Below are positions 1-11,982 of a stretch of DNA of 64,000 bases, piece by piece. Where the stretch lies: positions 15,439,379-15,503,378 of the forward strand of contig NC_064771.1 in NCBI RefSeq assembly GCF_011397635.1, given 5' to 3'. The first letter of the stretch is position 1; each line of letters opens with the position of its first letter. This DNA comes from Epinephelus fuscoguttatus (Eukaryota > Chordata > Actinopteri > Perciformes > Serranidae). The position numbers and the translations under genes are program-made. The notes beneath the pieces were generated by a model. That model saw only the letters and a program-made list of their open reading frames with translations, ran no database searches and was not told the origin of the DNA.

Positions 1-762
1 TTTAAACCTGTTTCCTTCTTCAACATACAAATAAAACCGTTTTTCAGAGCCATCATAAAGCTCTCCTAGGTGTGTTTGTTGCAGTGTTGAGATGCTGTTG
101 CAAGATTTAGCAAGTCTTAAACAAGCCTTTGGGCTATCCATTGTTTGTGTGCACATTTGTAAAAGGCAGCAAGGAGAGAGAGAGGAGATCCTTGCTCATA
201 TTTCTTCTTATTTTCCACTATGAGAGCCCAAAATCTGTATCTCTGGAGGGAGTGCACTGTGTCGGGAGAGACAGACAGCCTCACAAGCCAAGACGGCAAC
301 GGCTCCCACAGATTAAGATGAGCTTTAGCAGTTTTAAATCCGTGTTTACCTTAAAGAGAGCGTTCCAGATGCGAGCTCTCAGAGTGACATGTTTGCGAGG
401 TTTTTTCTGCCACCGTCACACTCGACATTAGACTTTTGTGACGCACAGAATTGTCTACACATCCGGCTGTCTGTCTGTGGGTGTACATCCGTTATCATCA
501 ACAAATGCATAAGTGTGTTTATGCGCGTGGATGTGTGTTTGTGTGCGTCTGCGTAGGGTTTGGCCGTGGTGTCAGTGACCCTGCCCCGTGACCACAGTCA
601 AGCCCCAGCGCGCCCTCTCACAGCCAAAATGAGCATGCTCCTCTTTCACAATAAAGTTGAGCAACACAATCCATGTTTAGATGATTGTCAGCTGTTACAA
701 AATCATTTGCTCTGGGAATGTGTAAATGTGATTTTTAAAATCTAAAAACACCTGAAACTCAC
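1..762 (-). other. fam20a: fam20a intron 1 (partial)
   Basis: Sequence downstream of the fam20a exon 1 donor. It includes TG-rich low-complexity sequence around 490-560. I see no convincing exon or conserved domain; the short open frames here have no splice-site or family support. Confidence 0.7.
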
Positions 763-1133
763 CTTTCCCAGCGTGACACCTTCTTTCTGTAGTACTCCAT
801 CAGCTGCTCCGCTTGCAGCAGCCTCTCCTCCGGCCCCATCGCCGGAGTCTGGATGTTGTACAGAGGGTGAGCGAACAGCCTCCCCAGCTTTGAGCCTCCA
901 TCAGTAGGCTCAGATGTGGTACCATCCAGGGGTGGCGCAGAAGTCCAGTTGGAGAGCTGCGGGGTGGCGAGACCCCCGTGTCTGGGAAGGGTGAGGTTGT
1001 CAGAACCACATGGGCAGAAGTGATCTGATCTTTGCCCCACGCTCCGCAGCTTTGGCAGGAGGATGAAGTAGAGGTCAGCAGAGAAGATGGCTGTGAGGGT
1101 CACGGCCAGGAAGAGACGGTCTCTCCTCATCAT
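763..1133 (-). CDS. fam20a: FAM20A pseudokinase, exon 1 (N-terminus)
   Basis: Codes 123 complete residues and two bases of the next codon. The start MMRRDRLFLAV, a hydrophobic signal-anchor (about residues 7-26) containing FSADLYF, a Cys-rich CPCG, two N-glycosylation sequons (N46-L-T, N62-W-T) and a SKLGRLFAHPLYN block followed by YYRKKVSRW match FAM20A; vertebrate FAM20A has the same RRDRL...SADLYF and LFAHPLYN...YYRRKVARW order, whereas FAM20C and FAM20B do not. The exon ends at a GTGAGT donor (minus strand, 757-762). Known of the family: FAM20A is a catalytically inactive kinase paralogue in the Golgi/secretory pathway that allosterically activates the secretory kinase FAM20C and is needed for enamel-type mineralisation. 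The pseudokinase domain is on exons beyond the left edge. The start is the first Met after upstream non-conserved sequence. Confidence 0.92.
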
Positions 1134-1337
1134 TGTAACAGAGAGAGGGGAAAATGTAGAAAGAAATCCCTGACTATGTGCTGCTCCAGAGAGTGCGAGG
1201 CATCACTTGTAGGCTGCCTCCAGTCTCCCACACAGTCAGCCAAGGCAGAGGCGAGAGGTAAGCAGTCAGAGGTTGGTCCAAGGCTGTCTCTTTCTCTTTC
1301 CTATCTGTGTGTTTCAGTCTGTTCCTTCCAGCCTCAC

Positions 1338-1372
1338 TTCTTCTTCTTCTCCTCCTCCTCCTCCTCCTCCCT
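1338..1372. repeat. CTT/CCT trinucleotide run
   Basis: Tandem CTT then CCT triplets, strictly pyrimidine on the plus strand, within 250 bp upstream of the fam20a start codon, so possibly in its promoter or 5'UTR. Confidence 0.8.
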
Positions 1373-1976
1373 TGGCAGCGACTGAAGAAAGAGCCGAGCT
1401 GAGAGCAAGCATGTGTTTGCAACAGTCACTGACAGTTTGGCTGCTTCCAGGGAACCTGCTGCTCTTAGGACGAGAGCGAGAGTGTGTGTGTGTGTAAGAG
1501 AGAGAGCGGAGAGGGAGTGTGTGCGCTGAGGCTGTGTATCTGCAGGTATGTACACAAACATCAAATTACAGGTTAGTGGGCTGAGAGAGAGTGCAACAAG
1601 GGTGCAGAAAACACACACATGCTCTGAAGCAGAAGCCCCTGGGAGTAGGGAGGGGTGGAGACAGTGTATTTCTTCTTGTCACAGCAGATCTGAATGAAAC
1701 AACATCCAGCTTGCGTGTCCACTCTGATGCAATGTGTGTGTGTGTACAACTGCAGGTCCAAGTCCACATTTCATTCATGTGTGTGTATATAAGCTGGCTG
1801 CCTTCCACCCCAATTTTCTGGGAAGGTGGTGAGTGTGCAGGTGTAGCTTTACAGGTATAAAAGTGTCTTAAGTGTGTGTGAGCATGTGACTTGCCTTGAC
1901 ATCCGGCGAAGGTGTGAGGACAAGATTCCCTTCCCTCTGTCATCTTCCAGTCTCTTCATTATGTAAAGTGCACTTT

Positions 1977-2145
1977 CGCTCCTCCTTCATCACATCAAGT
2001 CTTCTCTCCTCCTCCCATCTCACGCTTCATGTCATCCCTGCTTCAATCTTTCATCATCCCCTTTGCTCCTCTGCCATCTTTTCTACCTCTCTCCTCTCTT
2101 CTCTTTCCCCTTCTCCTCCCTTTCTCTCGTCTTTTTCGCCACAGA
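1977..2145. repeat. Polypyrimidine-rich tract
   Basis: Strongly C/T-biased plus strand (many CTCCTCC, CTCTCCTCTCTTCTC blocks). The open reading frames over it on both strands are composition artefacts. It lies about 0.9 kb upstream of fam20a. Confidence 0.7.
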
Positions 2146-2763
2146 CCTCCAGTCTGCTTTGCTCCAGGCAGAAATTCCCAGCTGCACTTTCCTTCCTGCT
2201 GCAGTTTCCCACACATGAATCCCCTGCTTTTCTCCCTGTCACGCTGATCTACAGAGAGAAGCAAGTTCAGAAAGAGGCAGCGCTTGAGAAAAAAAACAAG
2301 TTCTTGCACAACTTCAAATGAGGAAACACGCAGGGAGAAATAACGCCTCCTCTCGTTCACAAGCCACCTTTTCTTTCCTCTCTCCCTCTCTGATTCCTGT
2401 GAAAACATACAGTGTGTAAATCACCATCGCTGCTCGTTGCCCGTTACAGCTCTAAAAGCCTTAAGCAGCTTTATACTGAAGCAATGAAGACCTCAAAGGG
2501 CAATTCCCTGCCTGCATCTGCGCTGTTGCTGCCGTGGAACATCTGTCGTCTGTTTATGTGTGTGTGTTGTTGTTGTTTTATGTGTGTGTGTGTCTAAGTC
2601 TGGCAAAATTACACGTGAGTGTCTAGGAGTTGTTCTCCAGGGTGTTTTATCCCCTCTGAAGAGAGAACAGGCTGAAAGAAGTCTTTGCTGATGTTGGAAA
2701 TTAGTGAAAGGAATCTTTAACCTGCCATTTAGCCAGATCGTAAAAGAGCTTCTGTTTTGCTTC

Positions 2764-2765
<2 letters not shown>

Positions 2766-2811
<46 letters not shown>
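2766..2811. repeat. (CA)23 microsatellite
   Basis: 46 bp of uninterrupted CA dinucleotide. Confidence 0.98.
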
Positions 2812-2813
<2 letters not shown>

Positions 2814-3557
2814 CTAAGTGAGTGAATGCCTCTTGTAAGGTTTTTCGAAGAACACAGCTACAAAAACAACAAAAAAAGAGACGCTTCTGTTGTTCTTTTG
2901 ACCCAAATGCATGGTGTAAAAAATGTCTGCGTTCAGACCAGTGGAAGCCACATTTTTTACAGCTGAATAAGCTTTCCATTTTAACTTTCTGTCAGTTGTA
3001 CGTGTTCTCTTGAAACTGTATTTCCAAACTGACTTTCATGGCAAAAAAATCCCTTTAACTAAAGGTCCCACTGTCTCACAGACAACAACCTGAAAAAATG
3101 TATGTTATTTGGCTTTTATTCCACTGCACATAAAAAAGGTAAAGATAAATACTTTTGTTTAGAAATGAAGTAACTTAATATCAAAGAATCTGTGCACATC
3201 AGTGGAGAGATGATACTTCTGTCAACACAACACATTTCAGCAACGCTATGTCTTACAGATGCCTGAGGAGGCAAAAGATGACTTGCCCTGGTTGTCCCAG
3301 CTGTGTCTGTTTGTATTTATCCCAGAGAAACAAACCCTGCCATCTCCCCGCTAAAACATCCAGACCGGTGCTTAAAATAACCCATTTTTTTTAGGGATGA
3401 GCGGGCAAGCACATGCAAAGAAGTTGCAAAATCGAATATGGGAAGAAAGCAAGCGAAAATAGGGCACAAAGTCCTGCGTCACCAATTTGTGCAATTCAGC
3501 AGACCTGTGATGATACAGGATGCAGGGCTGAGCTGAGATAAATGGGTGAGATGGCTC

Positions 3558-3600
3558 AGATGTCTGTCTGGATGTCTGTCTGTCTGGATGTCTGTCTGAA
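3558..3600. repeat. TGTC-type microsatellite
   Basis: Repeated TGTCTGTCTGGA units, about 43 bp. Confidence 0.75.
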
Positions 3601-5865
3601 CGACCCAGAAGTCTCAAATATCAGGAAATTTCATACTGCTGATAAAAAATACAACAGTAAGGGTACTGTGAAGCTGCTGTTTCACAATACAAAGGAAACA
3701 CACATAGCTAAAATGTTTAAAGCAGTAGTTTGTTAAATACCCTTACTGAGTTAAACATAAAGACTGGAAACAAGGAAACAGCTAGCCTGTCTTTGTCTGA
3801 AATTAATGATATGTTCTGGACTATAGACTGTTTCATTGCTACTCTGTTGCTAGGGCAACAGCTTTGGTCCCTGTTTACTTCCTGTGAGCTACCAATCAAA
3901 CTATAAAAGAAGAAAAGGTCATTTTATTTGGTGCCACTTCTATTGGAGTCAATAGGGCATGCATGGCAAATCACACTATAACATGTCACATGTTTGTTGT
4001 TTCATTCAATCATTCTATCAAATTTTTAAAAAATCATGTTATGTGATGTTTACTTACATTTTTTATGTAAATGTGTGTGTTCATTTTCCTTGTAATTGGT
4101 CTTTAAACAGATTATGGCTCTGTCCGTCAGCTGCATCTCAGCCCCTGTTGGGTCCAAGGTAGCTAACCTACCTCCTGTTAGCGAATATATGTATAATACA
4201 TATCAATGGCTACCAAAATTTAAACTGTAAATGATATTAATTAATATTATTGTCAGCAAGTGGCGCTACTCGCAAAATTGTTATATATTCGGACCTTAAT
4301 CACTTACTACTTGTTACGTTGTTTACAATGAACTAAGTTAGCATTTGCACTATGTTTAGCTAACGTTAGCCAGCGCTATCTCTGCTGAGTTACCCTGAGT
4401 AGCAAATGTTGCCTCTGAAGCTTAACCATTGTCATGACTTATATGTGTGCTAGCTAATTAATGTTAGATGACTTACATTAGTACGAATGTAAATTACTGA
4501 AGCAAACTGCTGTAGACTAAGGTCTAGACTAGTCCTAGTTAGGCCAATATTTACCTACCCTAACTGAGTCCAGCCAGAATAAACTGAGATGGTTATAATT
4601 ACAGTCAGGTCAATTATAACATGTAGGACCTGCCTTGTTTGTTTATCTATCATGATATCATGTTTGCCATCTTGAGACAGATCTGTGACCTGTTTGAAGA
4701 CCAGTAAGAAAACAAACACACACATTTAAAAAAAAAACGTCATTAACATTATATAATGTGTGTTTTGCAATCTGCTGGAAGGTCTTTCAGTTAAAGGTGA
4801 AACAACACAGATATGATGTGTGATAGTGTCATTTGTCGTGCCTGCCCCGTTGACTTCAATAGAACTGACACCAAGTCTGGCTCCTAGAACGCTGTCACTA
4901 ACATCATGTCCTTTTCTTCCTTTATAGTTTCCTTGTCAGCTACTGCAAAAAGAAACACTTCAACAGGAAAAGGGACCCACTCAGAATGTTCATGTTGTCA
5001 AGACCAAATCATCGAGACGTCTTGCTAACACCTACAATCACTTCTGGGCAGACAACTGTCAATTTATTTAATTGTGGAGACATGTGCCATCTTAAAGTTT
5101 TTTTTTAGGTGACTAAAAGTTAGCATTTGCTCAACACTGGGTTTTCTACCCGCAAATTATTGTAAATAAACATTGCAATTCAGTCTTATAGACTTGGATT
5201 GAGACAGTAACTTCCTGGGGTCATTGCTGGTTGCCTGGCAACCTCATAGTAACCTCAAGACTCTGGGAAGTGACTGTAGAGAATGCTAGAAGGTTGCCAC
5301 CAAATGAAACTGGCATACAGATATCAATACTTGTGTTAGCAGCTAGCTAGCTATGAATGTTTCGGTTAAAATAGAAGGTTAGGGTTACGTCTCATTACGT
5401 ATAAGATTATGTCTTCAAGTAAAATGAATTATAAGGTAGATTTTTGCTCTGATTTGCCTCATATTAATCTGTGTCATGTTGTGGCAGGATTGAAACAACC
5501 ATGTAGAAACGCGAGTGCTGATGCTTGTACAGTATGCCTGGGTTGATGTTTGGTGACTACATTTTAGTATCTACCCAGAAATAGCACAGAGCACTATAAA
5601 ACTCTTCCACTGGCACTTCTGGCTGCGTGGAGTCAAACCATTTCACGTTGATTTGCTTTTCCATGACTAGATGGGCCAAGCTGCACTGAGATGGACCAGC
5701 TCAGGAGTTGGGCCCAGGCGCGACCACCTCCAAGCGGGTTGCTGTGACGGCAGATGGGCTTTATCATATTTATTTAATGTCAACATTCAATGATGATTCA
5801 GCGACATGTTTAATGTTTGCTATTGTCAGACATAGAAGATATTTCATCAGTTTCATCTGCATCTA

Positions 5866-6100
5866 AAAAAAAAGCAAAGAGAAAAGAAAAGAGAGTGGCA
5901 AGCACTTGGTCTGTGGATGAAACATAAGCCCTGCTTACTGTTTAGAGCAAGAGGACCATGCAGGCAGCAGATGGGCATTCGGCGTGCATTCGTGCGGTGC
6001 CAAGAGAAAATTAAAAACTCCTCCAACGGTACAAGAAAGTTGTTGACCACAATAACACCAGCAGGGCGGACAGAAAAATGTTCTATGGGTTCACAAGTAC
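5866..6100 (+). pseudogene. Decayed Myb/SANT-like DNA-binding domain (transposon-associated)
   Basis: In one plus frame I read a basic stretch, then TWSVDET-stop-ALLTV-stop-SKRTMQ, and after another stop KLLQRYKKVVDHNN followed by DRKMF. This order (W..DET..LL..W, then L..YKKV.DHN..S...RK) matches the Myb/SANT-like domains that accompany Harbinger-type transposons and related host genes in fish. At least three in-frame stops and no flanking splice sites make it a dead copy. Parent family is inferred from pattern only. Confidence 0.5.
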
Positions 6101-6889
6101 AAGCCCGCCATCAGTTAAAGACAAATCTTAAAGTGGGTCAGGCTGTTCTCATGCACTGATTGTACGTTTTCCTATGAAAAATTAATGCACCAAAACTCTT
6201 ACACTTCCCACGCAATCATGAGCCAGTTATGTGTGTGCAACCCTTGTATTTGGAAAGTCTGCAATCATGTGACCAATGTGCTGACAAGAGTTAAGTAGGA
6301 AGTAGTCCAACAGGGACACACACTAGAGGAGTGGATGGGTCACAAAACACAGGACTTTCCCCAAGGATTTTTCCCAGGGTGAGTTCTTACCCTAACTCTT
6401 ACCAATCCCACTCCTCTTGCCTAAACCTACCCATCCCAAGGAACGAAGGTGACGAGTACTAGCCAATCAGAGTGAGAGTAGGACGGGTCATGACTGGTGT
6501 TCAGAACTTTATGATCTTTGAATGAATTTTGAGTCATTTTAAGGTAAGTTGTCACCATTTTTTCTTCCTAAATCTAACCACAGTAACTTTACTTGCCATG
6601 TTTACCTTACTGTGTTTCCTAAAGATGCCCAACCATGTTTCTTTTCCTAAACTTAACCTCAGTAACTTTACGTTAAGTTTGTAACTTTATGTTGCTATAT
6701 AATACAAACCATTGTATGAGTATGTGTTGAGTGAGTAGCCCTGTTTTATGGAGATGCAAGTTCCTGCCCCACTGGGCTGACGCAGTGTGTCACACGAAGT
6801 CAAACCAAGCTAGCACGTGTATGAAAAACGTATGAAGCTAAGGTACAGCCAATTAGTTACAGTAAACTTAGCGTAACTGTAGTTAGGGG

Positions 6890-7150
6890 GAAACACGACA
6901 AGTTGTGATCTTATGGGAGGTCACGTCCTCGGGCAAGAAACAGTCTCGCACATAACCCCCCATTTTTTTTCTCCTTTGAATATAACCAGACTAGCTGTTT
7001 CCCTGTTTCCAGTCTTTATGCTATGCTAAGCTAACCGTCACCTGGCTGTATCTCATATTTTGAGTAGAGAGTGGTTTCTATTTTCTTACCTAACTCTCAG
7101 CGTATGAGTGCAGGTCTTTCCCAAAATGTCAAAACTACTCCTTTCAAGTA
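6890..7150. repeat. Half-copy of a fish palindromic element (family FB-3)
   Basis: Contains the recurring blocks GGCAAGAAACAGTCTCGCAC and CTGTTTCCAGTCTTTATGC followed by GCTAAGCTAACC, seen again at 9640-9720 and 60290-60360 and inverted at 8640-8710 and 59870-59930. It is one arm only. Confidence 0.7.
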
Positions 7151-7316
7151 AGAGTTGGACCAAACATCAGGAAGCGAGCAGGGTTTGGAATAGATGAAAA
7201 AGAATAAGACAAAAAAGCCAAACGCTATGTGGTGCAGTCAGTATCGCAGGCTGTTTTGAAGAGGGATATGTGCCAGCACAGTATTCATATGACATATTAA
7301 AAAAGACATATTCGAT

Positions 7317-10300
7317 TTAGAGTTTCAAGACGACTTTATAAAAAAAAAAAAAGGAAGGCAGAAAAACAGCATTCATGTCTGCATCTTCGTTTATATCTGA
7401 CTGGACAGGTAGGAATCTCACTTTTCCTTCCAGTTGCTGTGAGCTGAGCCTTTCGCTGCCAGTCAAACTCTGATACCACACCCCAGGGATTGTGGGTAAA
7501 TCCTCAGTGGAAGCATCTCCTGGAAAAAGAATATGAGTAGAAAAGAGGAAAATGAAGAACAGACTTTTCAGCTTCAGAAAACAATTTTCGTAAAGATGGA
7601 ACAAGTTTACACAGCAGCAGCAGCATCAAGGCATTTCTGACATTCTTCCTTCAACAAACATCTCAAGTAGTCGGATGAATCAGTGGAAGTCTTTTTAACT
7701 TCCTGTCTGACCTCTCGGCAGTCGGTCCAAATAAATTGGCAGCTACAGAAATATCAAGGCCACAAATGCACAGTGTGGCAGAACAACGCATAATATAAAG
7801 GGATGAGGACAAGGAGAAGTAAACAGAGACAGGCTGAAGAAGCGCCACAGAGAGAGAAATCAAGAGAAAGATTTAGAGTAGTTAAGATAAAACATAAAAG
7901 AAGGACGTGGATAAGACATGCACTTTCCCATCAGATGCATCTAAAATAGAAAGGCAGTATCCCTCTATTTCTTCCTTTTTCCCTCTTTCATTATCCCTTC
8001 ATTTTCATTTTTCTGGACAACTTCAGCCTGAGCGTGGAGCGCTACAGCCACAGCCCATACAAAAGGAAGTGGAACGGCGCCCTCACATTCCTCCTGAATT
8101 GATCGAGCCTTTTATAGTCGCGTGTACTAACCAGTATTTTTATGTTGGCCACTACTGAATGTCCACAAACCTCGACAATAAACACTCCCACTATAGAGTA
8201 ATTACATAATACACTGAAATTAAAAGTGGCAACGCTGTCTAGAAGAGTTTATTGATTGTTCAGTAGAAAATCAGTCACTATAGCAGCAAAGAGCAGAGCA
8301 TTTTGAAAAATAAAGAGAGACTATGAGTTATGCTGAACAGCAGCCACTTCAAGTCCCAATACATGGAATAGTGTGCTTAAATAGAAATGCTAAAAAGTAG
8401 CTTCATAGTAGCACAAGTAGCATAAAGGCAGAACTTTAGCAAACTGACTCACTTGATCTAAGTTAGCTAACATTAGCCACAACAAGCTAATGCTCATACC
8501 ATACCAGACCACAATTTTTGTATTCTTTTTTGCACAGCAGATTAAAGGAATAGTTCAGCATTTTGGTGGTACAGTCATCGGCTTTCTTTTCAGTTCAAAG
8601 ACAAATAAGAAGATCAACCACAGTATATTAATTTTGAAGCTAGACACTTTGCCTGGTTTAGCCTAAAGACTGGAGGAAGGAGGAGACAGCTAGCCTGGCT
8701 CTGTCCAAAAGTTAGGGTTGGACTGATGGCAGTTAGTCATCAACCGCATATTCCACCATCATGATTTGAAAGCACCCCGAGTCCGTCCGTCCATCCACAC
8801 CAACACCAGGGTGCTGGTTTGCGCTGGTGCTAATGGCATTTATTGCGTGCTTAAAAAATAAAGATTCTGATTTGTCTACTAGATGAACTATGGGCTGCCA
8901 CATGGACAACCAAGTTTGTCGCTGCCATTATGAAGACAAAGCAGCATCCCAAGGAGATTATTAATAAGTTACAAAAACACTGCATGCAACTGTCAGGAAT
9001 CCCAACTCTGTTTGTTTTCATCTGGTTTTGTTTTCATGTCTAATCACTAACTCTCCTGTCATTTCAGATCACGCCTCCCTCTCAGCCCATTCAGTCTGTT
9101 CATTACCTGCACCTGGTTTTCCCCACCCATCTCCACACCTGTGGCTCATTCTCCCATCAGTCCTTCATATATATCAGTCCATTTTCCCCCACCCTCTGCC
9201 ACATTGCCTTTCTGCCAAGCTATCCAGCATACTTTCCCTTTTTTGCCTGATCTTCTGTTTTTGACCCTGCCTGCCTGCCCCTTGTTGGATTTGTTTGCTG
9301 GCTGGACTGATTTCCTGGTTTTAACTCTGCCTGAAATGATCTATTAAAGTTGACTTCCCTGCAACTCTATTGCCTCTTTGTCATGCATTTGGGTTCAAAC
9401 CTGTACTGGTGAATCTTACAGCAGTAGACCGCACACCACCCACCAACGTCATCATGCATTGTGCATTGTGATGTTTCACTCTAGGTATGTCTTGCCAGTA
9501 ACTACAGTAGTCTGACATCCTTGTAAAACCCCAAATTGTCATTTTTACACTTCACTTTTTATGTAATTTGAACAAACAGGATATAATGTGTTAATGAGTA
9601 GGCTTGAGAGGTTTTAGTTAAAGGCTTTTGATAAGTTTAGAAAGAGCCAGGCTAACTGTTTCCCCCTGTTTCCAGTCTTTGTGCTAAGCTAAGCTAATTA
9701 GCTGCTGGCTGTAGCCTCTTATTTGCTGTACAAAAAAAGTGTGGTATCAGGGTGTTGGTATAGTAGCGGATAGTGCCGACGCCCCATGTACAGAGGCATT
9801 GCCTTGCTGCAGCGGTCACGGGTTCAAGTCTTGCCTGTGACCCTTTGCTGTGTGTCAGTCCCCACTCACTCACTCTGTTCCCCATTTCACACACTGTCCT
9901 GTCCATTAAAGGCAAAAGCCCAGAAAAAAATCTTTAAAAAAAAAAAAAAGTGTGGTATCAATCCTCTCATCCTAATGTTGGCAAGAAAGCAAATAACCAA
10001 ATTTCTTACGGTGTCAAACTATTAATTTTAAGGTACACTCTGCAGGAATTGTCGGTTATTGTTTGCGAATAGTATTGCCAGTGAAAGTGAGAGCCAACCC
10101 CAGATTCCCTCTGGTTTAAAACAAGCTTTGTGCACTTGCTATTTTGCCTCACTGTATTTGCATGTTTTCTCCACTGTGTCCGCAAGTTTTGTAGCTTCCT
10201 CTTGGATGCATGCTGCTTACTGTCTGGCACATGGTGCGCCCTGTCACTACCTGTTTATAAAGTCCCGACCTTATCTTTGTGCTGTGCCCAAAGATGAGAA

Positions 10301-10913
10301 GAAAATAAGAAAATACAGGCAAAGGGCAGAGTCTCTGCAGATTAATACAATTCCACGCACTTCTAGAGGGTTACAAGTGATGATTAAGAGGGATTACCAC
10401 TGTGTAAGTCTCTACATTGCTCTTTTTTTTAGGAAAAGCAGTATATCTTTAATGTTGATTCGGTAATTTGTACAGTTTTTAAACAACAAAGACATGCAAA
10501 AGTTAGAAAGACTTCAATAAATTATTTGTTATCCCAGGTATTAATCCAGCCAGTAGGAGGAGGAGAGAAGGGAAAGGATCAAGTAATCAGTGTGACAGTC
10601 ACCTGCAGGACCAGCGCCTGATGGGGCGAAAACAGCCAATCAACAGTGATTGCTGTGGCGGATGTCATCACACAGATGTGTCCTCTCTTGACACAAAGCA
10701 TCACACAGATACTGACACACACACAGTTAATAGATGGATGTGCATGCATGTAGGGAAGAAAAGAAGTCACTTGAGATGAGGATGACAGGTATTAACACTC
10801 ATCGGCTGCAGATTGTGTGTTTACAGGTTACCATGGGTTGCTGAGGTTGCTCGTGGTCATTCTCTGCTGGGCTGCTGGACGAAGCTAAAGTGGATGACAG
10901 GAGACACCATTAG

Positions 10914-10949
<36 letters not shown>

Positions 10950-11706
10950 ACTGTGTCTGGGTGTGGTTGCTAAGAAAGCACAGCTAATCGCTTATTTTGG
11001 CAAGCTCTGTGTAACGGGCAGACAGTGAAAGGAAAGTGTAGGAAATGTCTTGCAGACACACACACACACACACACACACACAAACCTTGAGCATTTGTGC
11101 ACTTTAATTTTTTTTTTTTTAAACAATCTGGCTTGCGTCTCTGGAGCAGAACATTGCCCAAATGTTCCCAAGCTGAGCTCCAGACTTCAGAGGAGGAGAA
11201 TGTGAAGAATGCTCTGACTCTTCTCTTCATAATGTGGTGAAATTGGACATGATTTAATCAGAGTATCAGGTTTAATTAGCTTGGAAGGCCATCCCGACCT
11301 GTACGTTTAAAGCCTTCTCTGCAGCAGCAGCAGCAGCAGCAGCAGCAGCCGCACACATGTGTAGAGGGATTCTGGCGAAAGTGGTAATTACTGGAAGGGA
11401 GATTCCCAGTGCACAGTCAAATGTGACTGGAGATGGCCTGGGTCAGGGAGAGGCCATCTGCGTATGTGTGTGTGTTTACAGCACCTCAAAACACCTGTTT
11501 GCACAGAATGATTACCTTCAGAACAGCATTCCTGCTGTGAAGTTTGACCCCTGTTGGTGGGGTCAGGCTCTCGACTTTTGACCTCGCTGAGCACCGTTTC
11601 GTCACTCTCAGTCCTCTCCTCTGTGTCTTCTGTTGCTTCTGTCAGTTTCTTCTGTGTCTTCCTGTCGATGTCAGAACCAAATGATATTGCTCTTTGCTGA
11701 AGGGAC
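7317..11706 (-). CDS. WD gene exons 16-17: predicted variable C-terminal tail
   Basis: Exon 16 (11706-11516) encodes a polar charged tail (SLQQRAISFGSDIDRKTQKK, then Glu/Thr-rich TEATEDTEERTESD) and ends phase 1 at GAAG/GTAATC. Exon 17 (7519-7317) follows a good TTCTTTTTCCAG acceptor and encodes DASTEDLPTIPGVWYQSLTG and then LEGKVRFLPVQSDINEDADM to a TAA stop at 7317-7319. Phases fit (2 to 2, 1 to 1). Weak points: the exon 16 acceptor (GTGAG/GT) has a poor pyrimidine tract, and the last residues come from an A13 run (7340-7352). No family motif is recognised, so these exons rest on phase, splice-site and open-frame evidence only. Confidence 0.5.
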
Positions 11707-11926
11707 CTCACTTGTGCAAACACAAAGCTGTTTACTTTAGATTAGACAGGTTTCCCAGTTCTGTTCATGTCACTGAACGAGACAGGATCAGTGATCTCTG
11801 CTGGATAATGTTTTGTCACAAAGTCAGATATCTGTGCGAGTGCTTGTTGTTAGGTTTGATTTAAACCAGAACTGTTCTCCAGTTCTGTGGTGAATTTGGC
11901 CTGCACTTGAGTACTCTGTGTGCTCC

Positions 11927-11982
<56 letters not shown>

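Larger units (their letters stand above)
1134..7316. other. Intergenic, fam20a 5' side to 3' end of the WD-repeat gene
   Basis: About 6.2 kb without a supported host exon. 1134-1560 should hold the fam20a 5'UTR and promoter but no TATA box or clear start site is visible. It contains a CTT/CCT run (1338-1372), a polypyrimidine stretch (1977-2145), microsatellites, a Myb/SANT relic (5866-6100) and half-copies of fish palindromic repeats. Around 6560-6690 a short motif (CCTAAA-YTTAACC-CAGTAACTTTA type) occurs twice as diverged direct repeats. Other stretches (about 4000-5850) are AT-rich and show nothing I can name. Confidence 0.6.
7520..11515 (-). other. WD gene intron 16 (predicted)
   Basis: A 4-kb interval holding a foldback half-copy (8542-8720), an LTR-like segment (8991-9420), a SINE nested in another foldback arm (9560-9999), a common fish repeat (10025-10440) and several microsatellites. 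I see no further coding exon. If exon 17 is wrong this stretch is simply 3' flank. Confidence 0.5.

Noticed and set aside
1896..2408. Long open frames on both strands (141 and 121 aa)
   Set aside because: Caused by strand-biased C/T composition; Ser/Leu/Phe or Arg/Glu/Lys-rich with no motif.
9780..9850. Possible tRNA gene (box A and box B)
   Set aside because: Part of a SINE with degenerate cloverleaf, poly-A tail and target duplication.
10579..10770. Minus-strand open frame as an extra WD C-terminal exon
   Set aside because: Low-complexity Cys/Val text from TG/CA repeats; no splice sites fitting phase.
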